21,283 bases of DNA from UBA5070 sp035604215 (GCA_035604215.1 DATNIW010000079.1:1-21283); one strand, 5' to 3'. Numbered from the stretch's first letter, positions 1 through 7,866 are shown. The notes: generated by a model not told the origin, from the letters alone. Numbers and translations: made by a program.

Positions 1-4
1 GCAC

Positions 5-1603
5 ATGGAACCTTTCCTGGAACGCCTGGACGAACGCGCTTCCGCTTTGCAAGTCCAACTTTCACCCCTTGTCGCGGCCCTGTCCGAGGCCCGCTGCCTC
101 CAGGAATACCGCGAGGCGCTGCGCCACGACCTCCTCTGCGTCCAGATCCTCCTCGGGTACTCCTGGGACCGCATCGGCGAGCGCGAGCTGGCCGCGTTGG
201 CCGCGCTGGACTGGGCGTTGGTGCAGTGCCTGGGTTTGGGGGCCAAGGTCCGGCAACTGTCGGCGCGAGGCGATTGGGTGGCGAAATCCTTCCTCGAAGC
301 CGAACTGGAGAGGTACAGGTTCCTCCTGAAGGAACATGGTGGGGAGACCCGCTTCCAGGTTCCCCGCTGGTCGCAGTCCTTCGAATCCAATCCGGTCCTT
401 TCCGAGGGGCTCTCGCGTCTGGCAACCGGACTGTACGCCTACTACTCCTTGGTGGTCCGGTTGGACGGCAAGGTGGATGATCGCGAAACGAGGGGATTCC
501 AGGCGTTCTGGACGGCCTACAAGGAGTTGAAGACGATGGAATCCGCTCCGGGCCAGGTCGGTTCGCCGCGCAAGAAGCCGGTCGAAACCGGTCTCCCGGA
601 AGCGATCGTTCCCGCTCCCTCCGCTTCGGAGCCGATTCCCCGGTTCGTCCCGCAGGCGTGGGGGATGGCCGGTTCGTCGCCCATGGAGTCGACCCTCCCG
701 TCCAGGCCTCCGGCGTCGGCGCCCGCGCCTTCCGACGCGCCCTCTCCCGGCGAACCCGCTCCCCCGCCGGCGGTCCCCACCGCCGCCGCGCGCGAGGCCG
801 AGCTGGCCTCCGCTCTCGCCGAACTCGACGCCCTGGTGGGCCTCTCCTCGGTGAAGGACGATGTACGGAAATTGTCGAACCTTCTGAAGGTCCAGGTCCT
901 GCGTCGCGAACGGCACCTCGCGGAGGTTCCCGTCAGCCTGCACGTGGTGTTCACGGGCAACCCCGGAACCGGCAAAACCACGGTGGCGCGGCTCTACGCG
1001 CGCATCCTCCGGGGTCTGGGCCTGCTGGAACGCGGACACCTGGTGGAGACCGACCGCGCCGGCCTCGTGGCCGGATACATGGGCCAGACGGCGGAGAAGG
1101 TCGACGAGATCGTGAAGTCCGCCCTGGACGGAGTCCTGTTCGTGGACGAGGCCTACGCGCTGACGACCGGCGACTCGGCCGACTACGGGAAGGAGGCCGT
1201 GGCGGCGCTGATCGCGCGCATGGAGACCTATCGGAACCGGCTCGTGGTGGTGGCCGCGGGATACGGACCCGAGATGGAGACCTTCCTGGAGTCCAACCCC
1301 GGCTTGCGCTCGCGCTTCCCGCATGTCTGGGATTTCCCGGACTACGACCCCGCGGAGATGAGGGAGATCTTCCTTGCACTGTGCAGGCGCTACCAGCTGG
1401 AACTATCGCCGCAGGCGCTGGAGGCGCTGGCTTCCCGCCTGGAGGTCCTGCACGAAGGCAGGGACGGGACCTTCGGCAACGCCAGGGCCGTGCGGAACCT
1501 GTTCGAGGCCGTGGTTTCCCGGCAGGCCGACCGGGTGGCCGGAGGTCGGGATCTGTCCGACAAGACCCTGTGCTCCATCGAGGCCCCCGATCTGGGGGCT
1601 TGA
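5..1603 (+). CDS. CbbX/SpoVK-type AAA+ ATPase with helical N-terminal region
   Basis: The protein has 532 aa from an ATG that lies only 4 nt inside the window, so the true start could be further upstream. The C-terminal half (about residues 270-532) is a AAA+ module of the CbbX/SpoVK/EccA family. Walker A GNPGTGKT is at 318-325, Walker B LFVDEA has Asp381-Glu382, a sensor-1-like VVVAAGY follows, and an arginine-finger segment NPGLRSRF comes after it. The N-terminal part (1-180) is helical. Residues 140-175 contain LYAYYSLVVRLDGKVDDRE, which resembles a TerB/DnaJ-associated 'DGKVDxxE' helix pair (weak inference). A Pro/Ala/Ser-rich linker fills about 181-265. The family uses ATP hydrolysis to remodel protein partners (CbbX reactivates Rubisco, EccA serves type VII secretion). 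No Rubisco or secretion gene is visible, so the substrate is unknown. The gene converges with the glycosyltransferase, their stops 3 bp apart. Confidence 0.88.
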   Translation: MEPFLERLDERASALQVQLSPLVAALSEARCLQEYREALRHDLLCVQILLGYSWDRIGERELAALAALDWALVQCLGLGAKVRQLSARGDWVAKSFLEAELERYRFLLKEHGGETRFQVPRWSQSFESNPVLSEGLSRLATGLYAYYSLVVRLDGKVDDRETRGFQAFWTAYKELKTMESAPGQVGSPRKKPVETGLPEAIVPAPSASEPIPRFVPQAWGMAGSSPMESTLPSRPPASAPAPSDAPSPGEPAPPPAVPTAAAREAELASALAELDALVGLSSVKDDVRKLSNLLKVQVLRRERHLAEVPVSLHVVFTGNPGTGKTTVARLYARILRGLGLLERGHLVETDRAGLVAGYMGQTAEKVDEIVKSALDGVLFVDEAYALTTGDSADYGKEAVAALIARMETYRNRLVVVAAGYGPEMETFLESNPGLRSRFPHVWDFPDYDPAEMREIFLALCRRYQLELSPQALEALASRLEVLHEGRDGTFGNARAVRNLFEAVVSRQADRVAGGRDLSDKTLCSIEAPDLGA

Positions 1604-1606
1604 GGT

Positions 1607-2638
1607 TCAGGTCGAGCCGGCCAGATCCCGTTGCCGGAGAAACCTCGCCAATCCGCGGGAGGCCAGGTCCCGGGCGACGGCCTCCTGCTCCGTCTGCCCC
1701 GGAGTGGGCACGAAGAGGCATCGAGGACCCAGGAGGCCCAGGGCTTCCAGGTCCATCACGGTGGAGTAGCCGCCACGGCTGACGATTTCCGTCGCCCCCA
1801 GGAGGGCCGCTGCGATCGCGGAGGATCCCAGGTGGGGCGCTTCGACGAGGTTCCCTTCCGCGGGAACGGGCGGGGACGGGAGATCCGGACGTCCGCGCAC
1901 GAGGAGATGCCGGCCGGGTCGGCGGGAGAGGCGGTCGCGCAGCAGCGACTCGAAATCCGTCCGCGTCGGTTCCGGCCCGCTGACGATGCCCACCGTGGAC
2001 CAGGGCCCGGACCAGAGGGGGTCCGGAGGCGTCGCGGCGAACCGCGAGAGAGGCCCCAGGTACCGCAGGGGAGGAAACCTGGATGGTCGGAGAGGATGGC
2101 CCAATCGACCCGAAAGCACCCGTCCCGATTCCCGATCGGGGATCCAGATCTCGGAGAACCCCCGCAGCTGCCTCGCCATGAGACGCTCCCCGAGACCCTC
2201 GGCGAAACCGAGTCCGAAAGGTGGGGCCGGACGGAGCTGGTGGGACAGGAAGACGGAACGGACCCCTCCCATCGCGCAGCCGAACCGGTTGTCGGAAAGG
2301 ACCAATCCGAAATCCCCCGCTCGCCACGAGGCCACCTTCGCCGCTTCCGCGCGGACCGTCCTTCGCAGGCGGGGCATGGAGAGGAGCAGGGAGGGGACAA
2401 GGAGGGGACCTGAGACGTAGCGCACGCCGTAATCCGGAAGTTCGCGGAGTTCCAGGTTCGGGAATTCCTTCCTCCACCAATCGGCGGACCTTCCGTTGGA
2501 AGCCAACACCACCTCGCATCCCCGCGACAGGAGTTCCCGGACCAGCGGGGTCGTGCGGGCCACGTGGCCCAGTCCCCAATCCAGGGCGCAGACCAGGGCG
2601 CGGCGGGCGTGCATGTCGGCGGGGAGAACATCGGGCAT
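1607..2638 (-). CDS. MurG-like (GT28-type) glycosyltransferase, target unknown
   Basis: This 343-aa protein starts MPDVLPADMHARRALVCALDWGLGHVARTTPLV. The GLGHVAR stretch after the first strand matches the nucleotide-sugar glycosyltransferases of the MurG/GT28 and related GT-B families. The C-terminal half carries the usual donor-site pattern: SRGGYSTVMDLEALG followed by FVPTPGQTEQEAVARDLASRG, with conserved Gly-Gly, Glu-Gln and small residues. I chose the ATG at 2638 because AAGGGAGG lies 6 nt upstream. An in-frame ATG 8 codons later has no such site, and the longer open frame upstream is just extension. No signal peptide or membrane segment is visible, so it is probably cytosolic. It is likely to move an activated sugar onto a lipid or cell-surface acceptor. 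No other sugar-pathway gene is nearby to name the acceptor. It is not MurG itself as far as I can tell, since no mur/fts genes surround it. Confidence 0.85.
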   Translation of the reverse strand: MPDVLPADMHARRALVCALDWGLGHVARTTPLVRELLSRGCEVVLASNGRSADWWRKEFPNLELRELPDYGVRYVSGPLLVPSLLLSMPRLRRTVRAEAAKVASWRAGDFGLVLSDNRFGCAMGGVRSVFLSHQLRPAPPFGLGFAEGLGERLMARQLRGFSEIWIPDRESGRVLSGRLGHPLRPSRFPPLRYLGPLSRFAATPPDPLWSGPWSTVGIVSGPEPTRTDFESLLRDRLSRRPGRHLLVRGRPDLPSPPVPAEGNLVEAPHLGSSAIAAALLGATEIVSRGGYSTVMDLEALGLLGPRCLFVPTPGQTEQEAVARDLASRGLARFLRQRDLAGST

Positions 2639-2685
2639 TTCGGTCCTCCCTTGCGGATTCGGCCATCCAACCGTCCTGGCCGGGA

Positions 2686-2694
2686 CCAAATCTA
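2686..2694 (-). promoter_or_regulatory. Putative -10 element TAGATTTGG of the glycosyltransferase gene
   Basis: On the minus strand the sequence reads TAGATTTGG about 48 nt before the ATG at 2638. It fits the Bacteroidetes -10 pattern TAnnTTTG. No clear -35 box is visible. Transcription starting near 2680 would give a leader of roughly 40 nt containing the AAGGGAGG ribosome binding site. The same kind of box lies upstream of lpd, the tRNA and the M20 peptidase. Confidence 0.4.
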
Positions 2695-2760
2695 GCCGTG
2701 CGGAGGAACCGGGAGGGGAAGCGTCGCCCGTCGGCGGAGGGACGACGGCCACCTCGATTT

Positions 2761-2782
2761 CTTTCTTTGGGGAAAGAAGGAG
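2761..2782 (+). promoter_or_regulatory. Hairpin overlapping the ribosome binding site of the gamma-CA-like gene
   Basis: CTTTCTTT (2761-2768), a GGGG loop, and AAAGAAGG (2773-2780) can pair over 8 positions, one of them G-U. The right arm contains the start of the Shine-Dalgarno AAGGAG (2777-2782), which sits 12 nt before the ATG at 2795. Folding would partly hide the ribosome site. The stem is A/U-rich and weak, so a regulatory role is only possible. The rest of the 156-bp divergent interval shows no clear plus-strand promoter. Confidence 0.3.
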
Positions 2783-2794
2783 ATCACCGGAACG

Positions 2795-3319
2795 ATGTCG
2801 ACCCACGAATTCCAGGGCAAGGTGCCCATCCTCGCGAAAGGGGCCTGGATCGCGCCCGGTGCCCGCGTCGCGGGGCGAGTCTTCCTCGGAGAAGACGTGT
2901 CCGTCTGGTTCAACGCGGTCCTTCGCGCGGACATCAACACCATATCGATCGGTGCGCGCTCGAACATCCAGGACAACACGGTCATCCACCTGGCGGACGA
3001 TTTCGGCGTGGTCCTGGGCGAGGACGTGGTGGTCGGACACTCGGCGATCCTGCACGCCTGCTCGGTGGGGAACAACGTGCTGGTGGGGATGGGATCCATC
3101 GTCATGGACGGAGCGGAGATCGGGGACGACTGCGTCATCGCCGCGGGTGCGCTCGTGCCTCCGGGGAAGAAGATTCCTGCGGGATCGCTCGTCGTAGGCG
3201 CCCCCGGCAAGGTCGTGCGCGAGACCACCCGTGCCGAACGCGACTCCAACCGGGCGATGGCCCTCAAATACATGCGGATCAAGGACGCCTATCGAGGAGA
3301 GGGCGACCACCCCTCCTAG
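2795..3319 (+). CDS. Gamma-carbonic-anhydrase-family protein (left-handed beta-helix)
   Basis: This 174-aa protein has hexapeptide-repeat spacing through most of its length, typical of the YrdA/PaaY/CaiE branch of gamma carbonic anhydrases. The three metal-binding histidines can be placed at His65 (VIHL), His82 and His87 (VGHSAILH). They match the His-x4-His spacing and upstream His of archaeal Cam. Arg44, Asp46 (LRAD) and Gln59 (SNIQDN) match the other conserved residues. Such proteins form trimers with a Zn/Fe site between subunits. Many bacterial members have weak or unproven CO2 hydration activity, so carbonic anhydrase activity is an inference. The length is normal for the family, and a C-terminal helix (about 150-174) closes the helix. 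ATG 2795 is preceded by AAGGAG. The gene is divergent from the glycosyltransferase and 26 bp upstream of the DUF218 gene, which appears to have its own start signal. Confidence 0.9.
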   Translation: MSTHEFQGKVPILAKGAWIAPGARVAGRVFLGEDVSVWFNAVLRADINTISIGARSNIQDNTVIHLADDFGVVLGEDVVVGHSAILHACSVGNNVLVGMGSIVMDGAEIGDDCVIAAGALVPPGKKIPAGSLVVGAPGKVVRETTRAERDSNRAMALKYMRIKDAYRGEGDHPS

Positions 3320-3329
3320 CGCGAGCGCT

Positions 3330-3345
3330 TGGTACCTTGGCCCAC
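3330..3345 (+). promoter_or_regulatory. Extended -10 box directly upstream of the DUF218 ATG (leaderless type)
   Basis: TGG-TACCTT (3330-3338) is an extended -10 element that ends 7 nt before the ATG at 3346. No Shine-Dalgarno lies between them. With usual -10 geometry, transcription would begin at or within a base of the A of ATG. The mRNA would then be leaderless. The minus-strand glnD gene has the identical TGGTACCTT 6 nt before its ATG. Confidence 0.45.
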
Positions 3346-3984
3346 ATGGTGCCCACCAACGCGAAGCCGGGTGTTCGCTGGTCGCGTCGGCTCGCGTGGA
3401 TCGCCGTCCTGGTGCTCCTCGCGGGGCCGGACTTCTGGGTTCTTTTCCGGGGTGCTCCGCTCGTGCGCGGCATGGACTCCCTCCCGGCCCCGGACGTCCT
3501 GCTGGTTCCCGGAGCGTCGGTCCTTCGCAACGGAAAGCCGAGCCCCGTCCTGCGTCAGCGCGTGGAGGCCGCCCTCGGCGCCGCCCGACGCTGGCCCGCC
3601 GCCCGCATCGTGCTTTCCGGGACCGCTGTCGCGGGCGGCTACGACGAGCCCCGCTCCATGCGGAGATATCTGGTGGACCACGGGATCGACAGCCTGAGGA
3701 TGTTCCTGGACAGGAACGGAGTCAACACCCGTTCCAGCGTGTCGAACCTGGGGACGCCTGGCGGCAGGCTCGCCATCGTCTCCCAGGAATGGCATCTCCC
3801 GAGGGCCTGCTGGCTGGCCGATCGCGCGGGTTGGGACGTCCATGGCCTCGCCGCGGGAGACGAAGCTTCCGCCGGTTGGGAGAACATCCTGCGCGAGCAT
3901 CTGACCCGGACGGCGAATTTCTGGGAATGGATTTTCCGCCGCGCGCCTGCCCAGGTAGTATCGTTTCCGCCTACAACTCGATGA
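3346..3984 (+). CDS. DUF218 / SanA-YdcF-like membrane protein
   Basis: The protein has 212 aa. After a basic start (KPGVRWSRR) residues 17-34 form one hydrophobic membrane segment, so the rest is probably extracytoplasmic and anchored. The DUF218 features are clear: DVLLVPGASV (50-59), PSPVLRQRVEAAL, ARIVLSGTAV, YDEPRSMRRYL (99-109), the N-x-RSSVSNL region, and VSQEWHLPRA (145-154), which matches the SanA-type TQ-x-FH-x-xRA strand. E. coli SanA affects outer-membrane barrier function and vancomycin exclusion at high temperature. The biochemical activity of DUF218 proteins is not settled. It is the first gene of a tight run, since its TGA overlaps the ATG of the lipid kinase by 4 bp. The start was chosen because a -10-like box lies 7 nt upstream and there is no ribosome site. 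Confidence 0.85.
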   Translation: MVPTNAKPGVRWSRRLAWIAVLVLLAGPDFWVLFRGAPLVRGMDSLPAPDVLLVPGASVLRNGKPSPVLRQRVEAALGAARRWPAARIVLSGTAVAGGYDEPRSMRRYLVDHGIDSLRMFLDRNGVNTRSSVSNLGTPGGRLAIVSQEWHLPRACWLADRAGWDVHGLAAGDEASAGWENILREHLTRTANFWEWIFRRAPAQVVSFPPTTR

Positions 3985-4979
3985 ACGCCTCCACCGTCGG
4001 CTTCGGGCCCGGCCTTCGATACGGATTTCTCGTCAACCCCGTGTCGGGCAGCGGCCGGGGAAGGTTGGTCTACGACCAGTTGCCCGCCATCCTGGATGGA
4101 CTCGGACTTCCGCGGTCCGCATGGATCCGGGAGCTCACCATCCCCAAGGCGGTTCCGGAACAAGCTCGACGGATCCTGTCCGAATGCGACAGGCTGGTGG
4201 TCGCCGGCGGCGACGGCACCATCGGCCAGGCCCTGGAAGGCATGAGACTCTCGAACCGGGCCGACGTGGCCCTGGGCGTGGTCCCCCTCGGGACGGGAAA
4301 CGACCTGGCGCGCGAGCTGCGGCTGCTGGAGGTCTTCCAGGACAAGGGTCTTCCCGAACTGGTGGGGACCCTCCTGGAGGATCGCATTTCGCCCCTGGAC
4401 CTCTGGGACGTGGGCGGCCGGGCGGTTCTCGCCAACTACCTCTCCTTCGGGTCCGACGGCTGGGTCACGGAGGTGTTCGGGCGATCGCGCGACCTGACCG
4501 GAACCAGGCACAGCACCCTGGGGATCAAGCTCGGCTACGCGCGCGCCGGCATCGGGAGCCTGGCCAGGCACCTGCCGCCCAGCTTCCGCATCCGGGCGCG
4601 ACTCGCCGACGGCTCGATCCTCGACCGCGGACTCGGCGGACACCGTTCCCTGCTGGCGCTGAACGTGGGTTCCTACGCCTCGGGACTTCTCCGGCCGATG
4701 CGCACGCGGGCGGACGACGGACTCCTCACCCTGATGTCCATTCCCCATCTCTGGAACTATCCTGTCCTCGTGGCGACTTCCGCGTTTCCCAGGCTCCAGG
4801 GATTCTTCCAGAGGCGGATGCTCCTTTCCTGGCAGGCCACCTCCTTCGAGGCCACCTGGGAGGGACCCAACGCGGTGCAGGTCGACGGCGAAGGACGGCG
4901 CGACCTCCTGTCTTCGGGTCGCCTGGAGGTCTCGCACGCCGGCCGGGCGAGACTGCTCTCGGGAAGCGGGCACACGTGA
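3981..4979 (+). CDS. Diacylglycerol kinase-like lipid kinase (YegS/DgkB family)
   Basis: This 332-aa protein has the catalytic signatures of the DAGK/sphingosine kinase/NAD kinase fold. FLVNPVSGSGRG occurs at 16-27, the nucleotide loop GGDGT at 76-80 (Asp78), and PLGTGNDLA at 102-110. The C-terminal beta domain includes FGSDGWVTEVFG, NVGSYASGLLRPMRTRADDGLLTL and a final VQVDGEGR strand, as in YegS and DgkB. It probably uses ATP to phosphorylate diacylglycerol or a related lipid at the membrane surface, recycling phospholipid turnover products. The exact lipid cannot be told from sequence. Length is typical. The ATG overlaps the stop of the DUF218 gene (ATGA) and its own stop overlaps the GTG of rimI (GTGA), so translation is probably coupled across all three. 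Confidence 0.9.
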   Translation: MNASTVGFGPGLRYGFLVNPVSGSGRGRLVYDQLPAILDGLGLPRSAWIRELTIPKAVPEQARRILSECDRLVVAGGDGTIGQALEGMRLSNRADVALGVVPLGTGNDLARELRLLEVFQDKGLPELVGTLLEDRISPLDLWDVGGRAVLANYLSFGSDGWVTEVFGRSRDLTGTRHSTLGIKLGYARAGIGSLARHLPPSFRIRARLADGSILDRGLGGHRSLLALNVGSYASGLLRPMRTRADDGLLTLMSIPHLWNYPVLVATSAFPRLQGFFQRRMLLSWQATSFEATWEGPNAVQVDGEGRRDLLSSGRLEVSHAGRARLLSGSGHT

Positions 4980-5461
4980 CGGGATCCGTTCAGCTGGACT
5001 GGAGGCGGATGGAGGAGACGGACATACCGGCGGTGTTCGTGCTCGACCACCACTGCCAGGGACATCCGTGGACTCCCGGGAATTTCCGCGACGAACTCGC
5101 CCGCGGGGACGACGGCTACGCCCGGGTCCTGGAGGAGCCCGGAGTGGGGGTCGTGGGATACCTGTGCGCCTGGCTGGCCGCGGACGAGCTGCACATCGGC
5201 ACCCTGGGGGTGGACTCGGAACTTCGACGGAAGGGACTGGGGTTCGGGATGGTCTCGCAGGCGCACGGCTGGGCCGTCCACCGCGGGGCCCGGATCGCCC
5301 ACCTCGAGGTCAGGGCCTCCAACGCGGCCGCCCTTTCGCTCTACGCGAAGCTCGGATACCGGAGGGTCGGCGTCCGCACCGCCTACTACGTCGACAACGG
5401 CGAGGACGCGTTCCTCCTGCTCTGCGATCTCCCCGTCCCGCCGTCGGGGTCTCCCGCTTGA
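4976..5461 (+). CDS. rimI: RimI-type GNAT N-acetyltransferase
   Basis: This 161-aa GNAT-fold protein has an acetyl-CoA loop at 75-93 (GTLGVDSELRRKGLGFGMV, containing RRKGLG). The RimI-specific end reads LEVRASNAAALSLYAKLGYRRVGVRTAYYVDNGEDAFLL. The Y-Y-x4-E-D-A ending is typical of RimI, which acetylates the N-terminus of ribosomal protein S18 and sometimes other proteins. The GTG at 4976 was chosen because it overlaps the kinase stop (GTGA), is preceded by GGGAAG, and gives the usual RimI N-terminus (an 'IRRMEETDIPAV'-like beta1-alpha1). RimI often lies beside tsaB/tsaD. Neither is here, so the context is unusual. A related GNAT acting on another protein remains possible. Confidence 0.82.
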   Translation: MTGSVQLDWRRMEETDIPAVFVLDHHCQGHPWTPGNFRDELARGDDGYARVLEEPGVGVVGYLCAWLAADELHIGTLGVDSELRRKGLGFGMVSQAHGWAVHRGARIAHLEVRASNAAALSLYAKLGYRRVGVRTAYYVDNGEDAFLLLCDLPVPPSGSPA

Positions 5462-5466
5462 CGGGG

Positions 5467-7116
5467 ATGCGGGTCATCGGAACGGCGCTGTTCGCGCTGT
5501 TCGCGGCGGCCGTGGGTTCCACCGCGGCGCTCTTCCGGATCGTGGACAGGATCCGTCGATCCAAGCGCGACCTCGAGGGGATCTTCGACCACGTGGACCC
5601 CATGGCGGTGGTCGACCGCGACCTGCGCGTCCTGAGAGCCAACCGACCGTTCGCGGAGCTGTGCGGGAGGACGTTCCGGGATCTCGTCGGACGACCCCTT
5701 TCCGTATTGGCACCGTTCCTGGAACCCGCCTTCCCCCTGATCCTGGAGTGCCTGGACCAGGACCTGGCCGCGGGCCCGATGGAACTGCCCGAACGGAAGG
5801 GGCTGGTCCAGGAGGCGCAGGCCTTCCCGCTCGCCGCCGGAGTCCGCGGCCTTTCCATACTGCGACTCCGCGACGTCACCGACCTTTCGTCGGCGCGCAA
5901 GGAGCTGGTGGACCGGAACACCTCGCTCGGCCGGTTGACGGACGCCTTCCAGGCCGAGGTGGAGATGGCCCGCGAGATCCAGAGGGCGTTGCTCCCCAAG
6001 GACCTCCCCAGGATCGACGGTCTCGCCTGCAGGGTGCGATACCAGCCGTGCCGCCCCATCGGCGGAGACCTGTACGACGTCAGCCTCCTGGACGAACGGC
6101 ACCTTTGCCTCTTCCTGGCGGACGTGTCCGGGCATGGACTTCCCGCCGCCTTCGAGGCCGCCCTGGTGCGCATGAGCCTGTTGAACCACGCGTTTCCAGA
6201 GGCGGGCCCGGCCCGGATCCTGGAAGGAATGAACCACGACCTCTGCCGCAGCCTGGTCCTGGGACACTACGTCACCGCCTTCCTCGGAATCCTGGACCTG
6301 GAAACGCTGGAGCTGCGCTATTGCAGGGCGAGCCATCCGCGTCCGGTGGTCTTCCACGCCGACGGCACCAGGGAATCGCTGGGCGCCAGGGGGCTGTTCC
6401 TCGGGATCGTCGAGCAGGGCAGGTACGAGGAGGACGCGATCCGCCTGGTGCCTGGAGACAGATTCTGCCTCTTCACCGACGGCTACTACGAATCGGCGAC
6501 GATCGAAGGCCGCCGCCTCGGCTACAAGGGGTTCGTCGCCCGGATCCCCTCCGGGGTGGAGGTGGATCCGGAACCCGCGCTCCAGGCGGTGGAGGAGGAA
6601 TTTCCCGGGATGTCCGCGGACGGCAGGGACGACGACCGGACCTTTCTCGCCCTGGACGTGCTCTACCGGACGCGGGACCGGCCCGCGGTGCTGCGACGGT
6701 TTCCGTCCTCGTCCGATCCCGAGATCAGGGTGTTCCGCACCGCGCACGAGGCCTGGGACCTGGTCGACGGGATGCGCGCCGAACTGGAGGCCGCGGGTTG
6801 GTCGTCGCGCGACGCCCGGCGCGCCCAGCTCCTGGCTTCGGAACTCTGCGTGAACGCCGTGGCCCATGGACTGCGCGATCGTCCGAACGCCCGCGCCTTC
6901 TGCGCCTGGCTCCTGCAAGGGAGGGAAATCCTCCTTTCCGTCCACGACGAAGGATCCGGATTCGACGTCGCATCCGTCCCGGATCCCCGCGACCCCTCGA
7001 ACCTGGGAATGGACCACGGCCGGGGGATCTTCCTGGTGCGGCGGATGTCGACCGACCTTTGGTTCGACGACGACGGCACCACGGCCACCTTCCGCCTCGT
7101 GCGCACGGAGGCCTGA
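5467..7116 (+). CDS. Membrane-anchored PAS + PP2C (SpoIIE/RsbU) phosphatase fused to an RsbW-like HATPase
   Basis: This 549-aa protein has an N-terminal membrane helix (about 3-22) and then a PAS domain (about 32-135; GIFDHVDPMAVVDRDLRVLRANRPF). A short coiled linker (EVEMAREIQRALLP) follows. Next comes a SpoIIE-type PP2C domain with metal residues in GGDLYD (199-204), DVSGHG (219-224), FTDGYYES (from 336) and DDRT (Asp390). The C-terminus is a HATPase_c domain with N-box ELCVNAVAHG (Asn463), DEGSGFD (from 494) and GRGIFL (518-523). RsbU-type phosphatases and RsbW-type kinases set the phosphorylation of STAS anti-sigma antagonists, and here both activities sit in one chain. No STAS protein or sigma factor lies in the window. 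I used the ATG at 5467. A TTG at 5458 overlapping the rimI stop would add three residues. The gene sits inside the envelope cluster and is followed 1 bp later by the second DUF218 gene. Confidence 0.88.
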   Translation: MRVIGTALFALFAAAVGSTAALFRIVDRIRRSKRDLEGIFDHVDPMAVVDRDLRVLRANRPFAELCGRTFRDLVGRPLSVLAPFLEPAFPLILECLDQDLAAGPMELPERKGLVQEAQAFPLAAGVRGLSILRLRDVTDLSSARKELVDRNTSLGRLTDAFQAEVEMAREIQRALLPKDLPRIDGLACRVRYQPCRPIGGDLYDVSLLDERHLCLFLADVSGHGLPAAFEAALVRMSLLNHAFPEAGPARILEGMNHDLCRSLVLGHYVTAFLGILDLETLELRYCRASHPRPVVFHADGTRESLGARGLFLGIVEQGRYEEDAIRLVPGDRFCLFTDGYYESATIEGRRLGYKGFVARIPSGVEVDPEPALQAVEEEFPGMSADGRDDDRTFLALDVLYRTRDRPAVLRRFPSSSDPEIRVFRTAHEAWDLVDGMRAELEAAGWSSRDARRAQLLASELCVNAVAHGLRDRPNARAFCAWLLQGREILLSVHDEGSGFDVASVPDPRDPSNLGMDHGRGIFLVRRMSTDLWFDDDGTTATFRLVRTEA

Positions 7117-7117
7117 G

Positions 7118-7789
7118 ATGCCGCGACGAATACGGATCCGGACCGCGGGCGCCCTGGCGCTGGCGGTCGTCGTCTGGACCGGGATTTCCGCCTTGCGGGC
7201 CGGAGTCTTCCGCGGTCCGGATCCGATGCCCGGCCACGTGCGGCACGCGATGGTCCTGGACGGCCAGGGACCTTCCGGCGAGCGCGCCATGGAAGGCCTC
7301 CGCATGCTGCGCGAGGGACGCACGGACACCCTGGTCCTTTCAGGCGTCGAGATCGGCGGCGGGTTCTTCTATTCGATGCTCTGGGTGCGGATGCTCCCCC
7401 TTTCGGGCGCGGAACGCGATCGCGTGGTCGAACTCCGCTCCTCCTGCACGAGCACGCAGGACGAGGCCCGGCTCGCGGCTTCGGTGTTCACCGGCGACGA
7501 CACGGTGCTGGTCGTCACCAGCGCCTTCCACGCCTGGCGCGCCGCTTCCATCTTCCGCGGCCGCGCCGGGTCCGGAACCGTCTTTCGCGTCCACGCCGTC
7601 GGAGACGGAGTGTGGGATCGGGGTTGGTCGGACCGCGAAGCCCGCAAGATGAGGTTCCTGGAGTGGACCAAGCGGATCTTCTGGGTGCTGTGGGAGCAAT
7701 GGCTGCCCGTCCGGGGAGACCCCGCATGGCACGAATTCGTCCGAGGACACGAGCTCGGGCGGTTCCCCCCGCCGGCCTGGATTCCGTGA
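7118..7789 (+). CDS. Second DUF218-like membrane protein
   Basis: The protein has 223 aa with a basic start (MPRRIRIR) and one hydrophobic segment at about 10-28, again suggesting a membrane-anchored, outward-facing domain. It is a diverged DUF218 member: VRHAMVLDG (41-49), DTLVLSGVEIGG (70-81), SSCTSTQDEARLAA (108-121), VLVVTSAFHAWRA (130-142). These fit the strand, the 'TS-x-E' helix and the 'VTS-x-x-H-x-x-RA' motif of the family. Overall it differs strongly from the DUF218 protein at 3346-3984, so it is not a recent duplicate. The C-terminal tail after about 180 is rich in Trp and other aromatics (FWVLWEQWLP). The ATG follows the phosphatase stop by 1 bp (TGAGATG), so it is probably translated by coupling and is the last gene of the cluster. 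Confidence 0.75.
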   Translation: MPRRIRIRTAGALALAVVVWTGISALRAGVFRGPDPMPGHVRHAMVLDGQGPSGERAMEGLRMLREGRTDTLVLSGVEIGGGFFYSMLWVRMLPLSGAERDRVVELRSSCTSTQDEARLAASVFTGDDTVLVVTSAFHAWRAASIFRGRAGSGTVFRVHAVGDGVWDRGWSDREARKMRFLEWTKRIFWVLWEQWLPVRGDPAWHEFVRGHELGRFPPPAWIP

Positions 7790-7866
7790 AACCGACCTCG
7801 ATCCTCGTCCGGTGCCCGTCGTCGATGCCGCACCTTCGCGAACAACACGCTCGAAAGGAGCCCTGA

